35,000 nt of DNA, taken from the NCBI GenBank assembly GCA_012295275.1, contig CM022675.1, positions 16,677,189 to 16,712,188 on the forward strand. The letters are read 5' to 3'. A program made the translations under genes and the position numbers. Under the pieces are notes generated by a model, which had not been told where the DNA came from, did no database searches, and worked only from the letters and a program-made list of their open reading frames with translations. The stretch comes from Chrysomallon squamiferum (Eukaryota; Mollusca; Gastropoda; Neomphalida; Peltospiridae). This document shows, piece after piece, positions 21,615-31,379 of the stretch (positions within the stretch are counted from its first letter, which is position 1; each line of letters starts with the position of its first letter).

Positions 21615-21948
21615 AGCGCGACAGCAAAATTAGTTATTAAACTAAACACAAAGCGACAAACCATACCTTACAAAATATTACACAAAAAAATATTCAACAA
21701 AAAATAGAATAAAGTTATAGAACTAAAACTTTAACAAAATACATTTGTTTTATTGCATTGATTTTAATTTCTATATTTTAACCCAGATGCTAAATAAAAA
21801 TCCTTGAAATCTTTTTGACCCATAAAATTTAAAGCAGTTACACGAATTAAAGCGATTTTCTGATAAAATAGGTAGCGTCTGCTAAACGTGAACAAGATGA
21901 AACATGACCTTCTACAAAAATTAATTAAGATACAGAACATCTTCTGAC

Positions 21949-21958
21949 TATAAATAAA
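21949..21958 (+). promoter_or_regulatory. TATA box of the plus EGF/ShK gene
   Basis: TATAAATAAA lies 65 bases upstream of the ATG, predicting transcription start near 21980. The same decamer and most of the leader (GAAGACGAG, TGTTGTAAAAATG) are kept in the minus copy. Confidence 0.6.
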
Positions 21959-22013
21959 GGAAACATTTCTGTGTAGACGTCACATATCTGAGAAGACGAG
22001 ATCTGTTGTAAAA

Positions 22014-22077
22014 ATGATGTTCTTACAAATATTTGTTGTTTTCTTGTTAATGCGATTGTCGACTTGTCAGGTGATGT
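22014..22077 (+). CDS. Exon 1: signal peptide
   Basis: The coding part of exon 1 begins at the first of two adjacent ATGs and ends before a consensus GTAAGT donor. It encodes 21 codons plus one base, almost all of it the signal peptide. Only about 55 bases separate the TATA box start from the ATG, so the 5' leader should be roughly 30-35 nt. An alternative donor, CAG|GTGATG at 22070, is weaker and would change the phase. The minus-strand paralog has 63 of 64 bases identical. Confidence 0.78.
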
Positions 22078-22271
22078 GTAAGTATAATATTTATTTATAG
22101 ATGTGTTCTTATTTGAAATTCATTCTGTATCTCCTTTTCTTTTTTTAAGCTGGTGGAATAGTACACATTAATTTGTGATAATCGTCTTTGTGTGTGTATG
22201 TGTGTGTGTGTATATATATGTGTGTATATGTGTTTGTGTGTGTGTGTATATATGTGTGTGTTTATATGTGT

Positions 22272-22331
<60 letters not shown>

Positions 22332-25300
22332 CAACAAGTCTAGCCATTAATGGCTCAGTATCTTTTTTCTTCTTTTTTTGTGTCCTTTTTTCTTTATTTA
22401 TTTTATCAAGTAAATATATAAGTTATATCTTGAAATATATATGGTTACTTCGAAATATAGTATATATATGTAAGTCTATTACACTTGCTATATATATATA
22501 TATGCTGTGATATATATATATGGGTTAGTGAGTGTGAATGCATACATGTATTATATTAACAATCGGCCTTAAAGATGGATAGCTGTTTCTAAGTTTACTC
22601 TAATTTAACTAATTCAAGTTAATACCAGATAAACTGATGTATGGATATCGAGGATTCTAATATGTGTGTATTTTATTTTTATTATTTAAAAGCATGCCAA
22701 AACGGAGGAACATTAAATACTGGTGTCTGCACGTGCACAAATCAATTCTATGGAAACATGTGCCAGAATAGTAAGAATATTTATATCATTATTATTTTGA
22801 TATTGCCCTAAATATCTATTTTTTTTTTTTTTTTTTTTGTTATGTTTGTTTTGAGTGTGGATTGTTTTCTGTCTTGTTTTTTTTCTTTCTTTCTTTCTTC
22901 TGGTATTTGTTGCTGTTTTTGTTTGTTTGTTTGTTTGTTTGGATTTTATTTCTTTGCTGGGTTTTTCATGGTTTTAAAGATTGTGTTTGCTCTTTATTTG
23001 TTTGTTTTTACGCTGTTTAATTATCCTTACTACTCATTAAACTGTCGCAAACGCTCGCTTTTCTCGCTAAAGTAAATATAATGTTATGTAACACTCTATT
23101 CTACTATAAACTCTACTCTACTCTATTCTACTATAAACTCTACTCTCTTCTACTATAAACTCTACTCTACTCTATTCTACTATAAACTCAACTCTACTCT
23201 ACTCTATTCTACTATAAACTCTACTCTACTCTCTTCTACTATAAACTCAACTCTATTCTACTATAAACTCTACTCTCTTCTACTATAAACTCTACTCTAC
23301 TCTATTCTACTATAAACTCAACTCTACTCTACTCTATTCTACTATAAACTCAACTCTACTCTACTCTACTATAAACTCTACTCTACTCTACTCTATTCTA
23401 CTATAAACTCAACTCTACTCTACTCTATTCTACTATAAACACAACTCTACTCTGCTCTATTCTACTATAAACTCAACTCTACTCTACTCTGTTCTACTAT
23501 AAACTCTACTCTATTCTACTATAAACTCAACACTACTCTACTCTATTCTACTATAAACTCAACTCTACTTTACTCTATTCTACTATAAACTCAACTCTAC
23601 TCTATTCTACTATAAACTCTACTCTATTCTACTATAAACTCAACTCTACTCTATTCTACTATAAACTCAACTCTACTCTATTCTACTTAACTGTAAATTC
23701 CATTCTATTCTACTATACTCTACTATACTCTACTATACTATACTATACATTACTACACTGCATTATGCTTTACTATGCTATGATCTACAATACTGTTCTA
23801 TTATATACTATATTACACTTTCCTGCAGTATACCTCATTACAGTATGCGACATTATATTATATTATATTATATTATATTATATTAACGAAACTATAAAAA
23901 AGTAGCTAAATTATTCCCATACACTAAGAAAATTATACAAACGAAATAAAAATTTGTTTGTTTTTACGCTGTTTAATTATCCTTACTACTCATTAAACTG
24001 TCGCAAACGCTCGCTTTTCTCGCTAAAGTAAATATAATGTTATGTAACACTCTATTCTACTATAAACTCTACTCTACTCTATTCTACTATAAACTCTACT
24101 CTCTTCTACTATAAACTCTACTCTACTCTATTCTACTATAAACTCAACTCTACTCTACTCTATTCTACTATAAACTCTACTCTACTCTCTTCTACTATAA
24201 ACTCAACTCTATTCTACTATAAACTCTACTCTCTTCTACTATAAACTCTACTCTACTCTATTCTACTATAAACTCAACTCTACTCTACTCTATTCTACTA
24301 TAAACTCAACTCTACTCTACTCTACTATAAACTCTACTCTACTCTATTCTACTATAAACTCAACTCTACTCTACTCTATTCTACTATAAACTCAACTCTA
24401 CTCTGCTCTATTCTACTATAAACTCAACTCTACTCTGTTCTACTATAAACTCTACTCTATTCTACTATAAACTCAACACTACTCTACTCTATTCTACTAT
24501 AAACTCAACTCTACTTTACTCTATTCTACTATAAACTCAACTCTACTCTATTCTACTATAAACTCTACTCTATTCTACTATAAACTCAACTCTACTCTAT
24601 TCTACTATAAACTCAACTCTACTCTATTCTACTTAACTGTAAATTCCATTCTATTCTACTATACTCTACTATACTCTACTATACTATACTATACATTACT
24701 ACACTGCATTATGCTTTACTATGCTATGATCTACAATACTGTTCTATTATATACTATATTACACTTTCCTGCAGTATACCTCATTACAGTATGCGACATT
24801 ATATTATATTATATTATATTATATTATATTATATTATATTAACGAAACTATAAAAAAGTAGCTAAATTATTCCCATACACTAAGAAAATTATACAAACGA
24901 AATAAAAAATTAAAAATAAATAAAGCAAAGAAAAACACATTTCACATTAATAACCTTTAACTGTAGTATGCACAGAGTTCTAGTCAATTACAGTGCATTC
25001 TTTTTTCTTGTTTTGTCATCAGGTTGTGCTGCTGGAGCTCAGGCTGCAGCTACAACAGCCTTTACAACCTCGTGTACGTTATCAGTCGTATCTCACAACT
25101 GTCAACAATCTTGCGGAACTTGTACAAGTAAGTGTACTTTAAGTTGTCGTAGAACTTACGTTTATTCTGACACTGTAAGTAAGTACAATTTAAGTCGAAA
25201 ACAAAATAATCACTTTTTATGTTCCTTGTGTGTTAGCAGTACGTTAATAATAGTTTGTCAGATGATGATAATAATGATAATGATAATGATGACGATGATG

Positions 25301-25570
25301 ATAATAATTATGATGATAATGACTATGATGATGATGACGTTTTTGATGAACATGAAATGACGATGATGATGATAATGATAATAATGATGATGAGTATGAT
25401 GATGATGATGATACTGATGACACATTTTTTTCGCAGCACCGTGGGGATGCGCAGACAGAGGTACTTGGTTCTGTAGAATAATGACTCAGCGAAGTCAACA
25501 ATCTGGAACTGCTACATTCTGTGCTGCATTTCCTCCTGCAAATCCACGTACCTGCGCAAAACTTTGTTAA
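22014..25570 (+). CDS. Secreted EGF-like + tandem ShK-like cysteine-rich protein (4 exons)
   Basis: Exons are 22014-22077, 22693-22770, 25023-25127 and 25437-25570, together 381 nt, giving 126 residues and a stop. All introns are GT-AG with strong donors (GTAAGT, GTAAGA, GTAAGT), and all are phase 1. Residues 1-18 form a signal peptide (two Met, then a Phe/Val/Leu-rich core ending S-T-C before Gln). Exon 2 encodes an EGF-like C-Q-N-G-G...C-T-C...F-Y-G-N-M-C motif with four cysteines. Exon 3 encodes a ShK-like domain ending N-C-Q-Q-S-C-G-T-C, with the usual second Cys missing. Exon 4 encodes C-A-D-R-G-T-W-F-C...C...C-A-K-L-C, again one Cys short of the six in ShKT. The 14 mature cysteines make an even number. 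The protein is presumably exported; ShK domains occur in enzymes, defence proteins and channel blockers, so the role is not assignable. A divergent partial paralog lies at 19777-20350. No canonical AATAAA was seen close after the stop. Confidence 0.8.
22190..22327. repeat. TG and TA microsatellite in intron 1
   Basis: TG-rich DNA (22190-22276) passes into about 50 bp of pure TA (22277-22327). The paralogous intron on the left arm has CA-rich DNA at the equivalent place (20114-20170). Confidence 0.9.
22693..22770 (+). CDS. Exon 2: EGF-like motif
   Basis: This 78-bp exon lies between TTTAAAAG and GTAAGA. It encodes 26 codons carrying C-x-N-G-G, C-x-C and G-x-x-C, the conserved second half of an EGF-like fold; only four cysteines are present instead of six. 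Similar short C-x-N-G-G...C-x-C units follow other domains in invertebrate secreted proteins (family knowledge). Confidence 0.78.
22996..23951. repeat. Tandem segmental duplication, copy 1, with minisatellite
   Basis: The block starts at ATTTGTTTGTTTTTACGC and repeats at 23952 with an offset of 956 bp. Inside (about 23090-23700) is a minisatellite of 19-30 bp units built from CTACTATAAACTC and TACTCTATT. This is followed by a degenerate TACTA tract and a TTATA pentamer. It lies in intron 2 of the EGF/ShK gene. Confidence 0.88.
23952..24907. repeat. Tandem segmental duplication, copy 2
   Basis: Nearly identical to the preceding 956 bp. Visible differences include AAACTC for AAACAC in one minisatellite unit, small unit-number changes and a longer TTATA array before AACGAAAC. 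Because the copies differ, simple read duplication in the assembly is less likely, though collapse or expansion errors cannot be excluded. Confidence 0.88.
25023..25127 (+). CDS. Exon 3: first ShK-like domain
   Basis: A 105-bp symmetrical phase-1 exon follows the pyrimidine-rich tract TTTTTTCTTGTTTTG...CAG and precedes ACAA|GTAAGT. It encodes an Ala/Thr-rich stretch, then the C-x-x-S-C-G-x-C ending diagnostic of ShKT domains. Five cysteines are visible; the position equivalent to Cys2 is lost within the Ala/Thr-rich stretch. Confidence 0.72.
25259..25425. repeat. ATG/AAT trinucleotide repeat in intron 3
   Basis: Imperfect GATGATAAT units fill most of intron 3. The Asp/Met/Ile-rich frames through it are artefacts. 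Confidence 0.88.
25437..25570 (+). CDS. Exon 4: second ShK-like domain and stop
   Basis: The exon starts after TTTTTTTCGCAG and ends in TAA. In the phase set by exon 3 it reads T-P-W-G-C-A-D-R-G-T-W-F-C and closes with N-P-R-T-C-A-K-L-C. The C-x-D start fits a ShKT domain; the final Cys6 is absent because the protein stops at Cys5. Intron 3 before it is filled by ATG/GAT microsatellite. Confidence 0.72.
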
Positions 25571-25654
25571 TGTAATATGTCTTATTATTTGTTCAATATT
25601 AATTGAACTTTCAGTGTAAGGATGTTCTGTTAAAAACACTAATTCTGGTAAGAA

Positions 25655-25659
<5 letters not shown>

Positions 25660-25710
<51 letters not shown>

Positions 25711-25812
25711 ATTATGAGAATATGAATAAGAGCTGATCTTGTTAAACACTGCTTTTTTATCAATCTACAGATAATTAAATGAAAACCACACACACACACA
25801 CACACACACACA
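25660..25812. repeat. Two CA microsatellites
   Basis: CA runs at 25660-25702 and 25788-25812, in the presumed 3' flank of the EGF/ShK gene. Confidence 0.93.
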
Positions 25813-25976
25813 GATATTTGAGCATAAATTCAAATTTTTATTTAGGTTTTCATGTTTCTTTTAAATAATTTATTTTTCACGAAATAGAAATTCCAAAGAA
25901 GAAACTAAAAGCATAGAACATCAGTGTTCATTTCAAAAGATTAAATAATCTTAACAGCTGTGATTTTGTTGTTTTT

Positions 25977-25979
<3 letters not shown>

Positions 25980-26058
<79 letters not shown>
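25980..26058. repeat. CT microsatellite
   Basis: About 39 CT units followed by GCGCGTGTGTGTG. Confidence 0.95.
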
Positions 26059-26060
<2 letters not shown>

Positions 26061-26120
26061 GCGTGTGTGTGTATGTTTGTAACTGATAAACTCATAAACC
26101 CTTCAAAATATAAAATATAC

Positions 26121-26185
26121 TCTATCGAGGATAGATCCTACCAACTTCCAAGCCGCAGTCGTACACTCTACACGAGAACTAAATC
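26121..26185 (-). mobile_element. tRNA-like SINE head, minus strand
   Basis: The minus strand reads TCTCGTGTAGAGTGTACGAC (A-box-like), then GCGGCTTGGAAGTTGGTAGG and ATCTATCC (B-box-like GGATCTATCC). The order and spacing match tRNA-derived SINEs. The 3' side passes into CA/CT microsatellite at 26058, a common SINE tail. Confidence 0.42.
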
Positions 26186-26979
26186 GTAGAAAATAATGTT
26201 CTAAGGAGAATCAATGTCAAACCTCGCTTAGGTCACCACTGTTGGTCACTTTACGAAAAAAAACAGTTAAAATCTAGTAGCCTAAGAGTGTCATCTCAAA
26301 GAGAAACAATCAAGGCATTTATTTGTTTAAAACTGTGTAGTATTTTCCTTATTAATCTGAGCTGGAATGTCATAGAGAAGATGAGTTAATTTAAATGGCT
26401 GTTCAAACTAATGATGATAAGTGAATAGTACTTCTTTAATTACTCAGTAATAAGATTTATCTACATTTCTCATCTGTTTGTAATGAAGATATTATAAAAT
26501 TAAAATCTATTTTTCTTTTATTTTTCCCTTTATTTTAATCACTTGATTATTAAATCATTTAGGTATAACTATTCATTTCTTCTTAATGTTCTTATTTCTT
26601 TCATGTTGGTTAATCAGTGAATTCAATATACACAAAAATATGTTCTTTAGTGCCATATAAAATAACTATATTTCTTGAGCCATATACTGTGAAAAAATAG
26701 ATTTAGCAGCGTTGGACTAATGATAAAAATACTAAAATAATTTGGACACAGATTTATGTGGTTCAACAAAATTAAAGAAGTCGGATATATAAAGATAATA
26801 AATAAATACATTTATGCGAGATTTGTAAAAAAATCTAGATGCCCATTGCAAAAAATCAAAATCCGATCTTTAACCTCCCAGCAGACAGTTGAGATCAAGG
26901 CAGAGTCAGAGCAGGTTACAGCTTTATAATTCTTCGACATTCACCTCGTTCTCGAAGTGCTAAATATACATTAATCCTA
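26186..26979. other. No feature recognised
   Basis: AT-rich DNA; no open frame with splice signals on either strand. Confidence 0.5.
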
Positions 26980-27765
26980 ACACACACCCTAACACACACC
27001 CATACATCCATTCACATGTACCTTGTCTTTCACTCACACATGTATACACCCATCTTTTCTAACATACAAACCCATACACCCATTCACATGTACCCTGTCT
27101 TTCACTCACACATGTATACACCCATCTTTTCTCTCTAACACACAAACCCATACACCCATTCACATGTACCCTGTCTTTCACTCACACATGTATACACCCA
27201 TCTTTTCTCTCTAACACACAAACTAATACACCCATTCACATGTACCCTGTCTTTCACTCACACATGTATACACCCATCTTTTCTAACACACAAACGCATA
27301 CACCCATTCACATGTACCCTGTCTTTCACTCACACATGTATACACCCATCTTTTCTAACACACAAACGCATACACCCATTCACATGTACCCTGTCTTTCA
27401 CTCACACATGTATACACCCATCTTTTCTAACACACAAACCCATACACATTCTCTTTCACTCACACATGCATACACCCATCTTTTCTCTCTAACACACAAA
27501 CCCATACACATTCTCTTTCACTCACTCACACATGTATTTACCCATCTTTTCTCTCTAACACACAAACCCATACACATTCTCTTTCACTCACTCACACATG
27601 TATTTACCCATCTTTTCTCTCTAACACACAAACCCATACACATTCTCTTTCAGTCACACATGTATACACCCATCTTTTCTAACACACAAACCCATACACA
27701 TTCTCTTTCAGTCACACATGTATACACCCTTCCTCTCTCTGCAACACACAAACAAATATACACAC
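26980..27765. repeat. About 76-bp minisatellite (CA/CT-rich)
   Basis: Roughly ten units of CACACATGTATACACCCATC, TTTTCTCTCTAACACACAAA and CCCATACACCCATTCACATG with length variants. Left units contain TGTACCCTGTCTTTCACT; right units are shorter and contain CATTCTCTTTCA. A 201-codon frame through it (rich in His, Thr, Pro) is a repeat artefact. Confidence 0.9.
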
Positions 27766-27864
27766 ATTTACTTATAATATATGTAAATATTAGTAAAAAT
27801 GTTTGTTTTTGTTTTTCATTTATCAAACTAACAAATTCAAAATGATTCTTATAATAATTTACAG

Positions 27865-27952
27865 ATATAAAAAAACTTGTAAATCAAAGTCTCAGTACTG
27901 GTTTATCAAAGGACCTGGTATGTGCTGTCTTCTGAAGGGAAGATTATGTTAA
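27865..27952 (+). CDS. Candidate terminal exon of a cysteine-rich peptide
   Basis: AATAATTTACAG precedes a 29-codon frame (phase 2) ending in TAA at 27952. It encodes Y-K-K-T-C-K-S-K-S-Q-Y-W and, near the end, C-C-L-L-K-G-R-L-C: four cysteines in a basic peptide. A canonical AATAAA follows at 27970-27975, 18 bases after the stop. The frame can also be read from an ATG at 27842 (36 residues), but a very short hydrophobic start makes the spliced reading more likely. An internal CCTG|GTATGT could act as a donor. It may belong to the same kind of secreted family as the EGF/ShK gene; that is inference. Confidence 0.33.
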
Positions 27953-27969
27953 AATAACTTACTACTGCT

Positions 27970-27975
27970 AATAAA
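27970..27975 (+). terminator. Polyadenylation signal AATAAA
   Basis: A canonical hexamer lies 18 bases downstream of the candidate cysteine-rich exon. In such AT-rich DNA it can occur by chance, so its value depends on that exon being real. Confidence 0.3.
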
Positions 27976-29004
27976 AGAGTAAGCCTATTAAAAAATGTTA
28001 ATAAAAAATAAGATGATATTTTAGAATTTTAAAATACCTTACTGAAATTAATGGTACAAATGTTTTACAGATTTTAAAACTTAAAGATTAAGTCATAAAT
28101 TATACTTTTTGTTTAGAAGTATTTGAAGATTTTGAAATATATTAATGGGATTTGCTCTTGTACATGCATTCTGAAATTGAAGTATAAACTACAAATGTGT
28201 GTTTGAAGCTGTCATGAAGTGAGTCTTCATGGTGGGGGACAACCCTCCTATTACGTCAAATATGACAGTGATTAATGGATTAAAATTTAGTTTTAAACTA
28301 ATTAAAATAAACAAATGAGAAATTAATGTGAAGATTTTAATTATTGTGAGTTTTGCAGTAAAATAAATGTACAAAATATGAATGCAATAAGTGCAATACC
28401 ATTAAAAAAAAGAACAGTAATGTTAAGCTTAGGGTAAATTGCTTAAAATAAAAATTCTTCAGTACTACTACTACCATTATTACTACAACAACAACAGCTA
28501 ATAATAATAAAAGAAAAGAAATTGATTGGAAAAATAACATTTGTAAAAATTCAAAAATATAAAGTTTCATAAATTTATAAACTTGTTATAGAGTGTTATT
28601 AAGCATGTATTTTCATTTTCTATAACAGTAATAGGAAACAAAGTGGAATGGCAAAAACAACCCCCCACCACTTGTTCCGAGAAGTCTGAGAACACGAAAG
28701 AAACACAAATGTGTGATGAATAGGGACATGGATACTCAGTCTGTCATGACTTTTCTGTATATAACTTGAATTTATAAATAAATAAATAAATAAATAATAA
28801 TAATTCAAAGGAAATGATTTAATTTTGATATGTTGTATATAGCTGTCTATAGCTCACTTCTAAAACACTGATACTGATCTGTCACAACAAGCACCACTGA
28901 CTGTAATGGATATGAAGAGATTTTTAGTGACAAAATAAACAAATATTAATTATCAAACAGTGATCACGTATATTCTCTCTAATTATACCCAGATTACCAC
29001 CATA
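27976..29004. other. No gene recognised
   Basis: AT-rich DNA with a short AAAT run at 28773-28797. Short frames present do not look coding. Confidence 0.5.
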
Positions 29005-29150
29005 GCTTAATCTTCAGTTGACATTTTTTAATAGGCTTTGTTAATGTTTTGTGACACAATTTCAATATTAATATTATCTACAATATTCATTACAGATGAT
29101 GAAAAGAATTTGGTGATAGCAAATAAAACTAACTGTAATTTTGTATAAAG
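29005..29150. repeat. Diverged direct repeat flanking the minisatellites, copy 1
   Basis: AATCTTCAGTT, GCTxTGTTAATGT, CACAATTT and ATTACAGAT recur in order at 29821-29965 (copy 2). The minisatellites lie between the copies. Confidence 0.55.
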
Positions 29151-29261
29151 AAAAGAAAATTACTCATCTTTACACTAACTATTCTCTAAATCACTCATTG
29201 TTCTAAAATGCATCTTAAACAAATCATGTACAGGTAACTGGTAACAGAAAAGTACATATGT

Positions 29262-29620
29262 ACTCAGATATAATTATTATAGTAAAACCATATATATTAT
29301 GTACTCTGATATAATTACTACATAAAAACAAAATATATTATGTACTCTGATATAATTACTACATAAAAACAAAATATATTATGTACTGATATAATTACTA
29401 CATAAAAACAATATATATTATGTACTCTGATATAATTACTACATAAAAACAATATATATTATGTACTCTGATATAATTACTACATTAAAAACAATATATG
29501 CATTATGTATGATATATTTACTATATAAAAACAATATAATTAATGTGATATAATTATTATAAAAAACAATATAATTAACTTAATATAATTATTACATAAA
29601 AACAAAATACAAAATCAACA
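29262..29620. repeat. About 41-bp minisatellite, AT-rich
   Basis: Units of ATATATTATGTACTCTGATA, TAATTACTACATAAAAACAA recur about seven times, decaying to the right. Confidence 0.85.
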
Positions 29621-29633
29621 AATTATTATCACC

Positions 29634-29823
29634 TATTATCTTACAATATCTATAATCTTACTATATCTATAATCTTACTATATCTATAATCTTACTATAT
29701 CTATTATCTTACTATATCTATAATCTTACTATATCTATAATCTTACTATATCTATTATCTTACTGTATCTATAATCTTACTATATCTATAATCTTACTAT
29801 ATCTGTAATCTTACTATATCTAA
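29634..29823. repeat. 17-bp minisatellite
   Basis: About eleven units of CTATATCTATAATCTTA with single-base variants, directly after the 41-bp array. Confidence 0.9.
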
Positions 29824-29965
29824 TCTTCAGTTCAGATTTTTTGACATGCTCTGTTAATGTAAATATTGGCACAATTTTGAAACTTTTATATCTCAATATT
29901 TATTACAGATCATTGTGATACGAAATAAAATTAATTAATTTAATATTGGGAATGAAATTAAAAAC
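29821..29965. repeat. Diverged direct repeat flanking the minisatellites, copy 2
   Basis: Partner of 29005-29150, with the same order of short blocks and a similar ending (GATxAxxAAATAAAA). Confidence 0.55.
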
Positions 29966-30162
29966 AGAATAAAGATAAAAAAAAGTGAATTTTGTATAGT
30001 GATATTAAACACAAACTGGGGCGATCTTATGTTGTTATTAAACATTTGAGAAGACAGACAGAAAGAAAAGAGGAGGCTACTGCTGAAGAACAGTGACTAA
30101 CACCTTCACTTGTTGACTTTCTGCTTGTGACTGATAATAAACACAGCACTTTAGTTTCATAC

Positions 30163-30167
<5 letters not shown>

Positions 30168-30201
<34 letters not shown>
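30168..30201. repeat. CA microsatellite
   Basis: About 17 CA units. Confidence 0.93.
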
Positions 30202-30203
<2 letters not shown>

Positions 30204-30725
30204 TTCATATTATTTTGTACGTAGTAATCATTTATGCTTATACAAACAACTCAGTTTAAAATGAAATGGTTAACAAAGAAAATTATGATTTATTGTAAAT
30301 CTCTGTGACTTACTTTTGTTTCAGTTTTATTTTTCAGAGATATCTTAACACATTTATGGACAAGACATCATATGTTTACATAAAGTCTATTCTGTTACAA
30401 AAAACATTCAGCAAACAGAACAGACTCAAGTACCAGCCTACCTAATGAACTGCTGTGACACAGAGGGGGAGGTGTGAGGGTGGACATTACTTATAATAAG
30501 GTTAGTGTGAAGGTTTTTAGTTATATGAGTAATATTTACAAAGTAAGTATGACAGTATGCCATAAAGACAGCATCATCTAACTGTTGTTTGGAAACCAGA
30601 TCTGTTGAGATTATGATATTGTTACTTATATGTTCTCTATCATATATTTATTTTTATATTTAGAAAAAAATGAAAATAAAAAACAAAATCTTAATTGTTT
30701 ACAGTTACTTTTTTCAACTAAACAG

Positions 30726-30925
30726 AGATCAAGCCTGAATTCCAGGAACTGCTCCTACTTTGATAGGAAAGAAGATACATCTTGTCTTTTAAAAACAAGT
30801 AATTATAATTGTATGACGATTATGATAAATTATTATTCCTTATTTTTCCAGACATTCACCACAGTCACCAGACATTCACCAATATGTCTAGACTAGATGG
30901 AAAGTGTCAACTCATTTTTGTTTGA
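30726..30925 (+). CDS. Possible exon pair with cysteines
   Basis: A first candidate exon (30726-30798) follows TTTTTTCAACTAAACAG and ends ACAA|GTAATT, like the end of exon 3 of the EGF/ShK gene. It reads R-N-C-S-Y-F-D-R-K-E-D-T-S-C-L-L. A second (30852-30925) follows TTATTTTTCCAG; in the resulting phase it continues to a TGA and adds one Cys. AATAAA occurs at 31008. The intron would be only 53 bp and the first exon starts in phase 0, unlike the known gene. A decayed gene fragment is equally possible. Confidence 0.2.
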
Positions 30926-31379
30926 ATGGAGGAAGAAGACAACTGACAGAAATGTTGTGAAGATTTGAGAAATTACAGTAGTTCTATAAAACATGAAACA
31001 TAAGTGAAATAAAATTATATATAGGAAACAATAATTCATCACAAATTAGAATACATCAAAATGTCACAGAGAAAATAAAATATGTTGTATGTTTAATATT
31101 CTACAAATAAAAAAAGTTGCAAGAAAAACATTAATAAATGTTCAAGTGAAGTAAAAAGAATGCAAATATTAAATAAAAGTTGATTTGATTAAATATACAT
31201 AAAATGATTTTACAAAAAATATTATAAGTAAAACAATCAGGTAAATAATATTTTCCTAATTTGACTAAATTATAATAAGAAAGTTTGAGTTAAATATGTT
31301 TATACAAATTGATCTTATTATTTTATCTCTGACAGAGGAGATTTTGCCCAGGACAAAGTATAGAAATGGTAAGCAGTTT

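Larger units (their letters stand above)
21615..22788. repeat. Right arm of the inverted duplication
   Basis: This is the partner of the left arm. The inner edge is near the GCGACAGCAAAATTAG block at 21618-21633. The outer edge is in intron 2, just after GTAAGAATATTTATAT. Intron 1 is longer here (615 versus 334 bp), mainly through TG and TA microsatellite growth. Confidence 0.75.

Noticed and set aside
25244-25708. 154-codon minus-strand frame opposite the EGF/ShK gene
   Set aside because: It spans the CA and ATG microsatellites and is antisense to a well-supported exon and intron.
26980-27765. CRISPR-like repeat array
   Set aside because: Units are contiguous without unique spacers and the DNA is eukaryotic; it is a minisatellite. 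The same applies to 32930-33735 and 8985-9799.
27240-27845. 201-codon frame rich in His/Thr/Pro
   Set aside because: It is the translation of a 76-bp minisatellite whose length keeps one frame open; the residue pattern is purely periodic.
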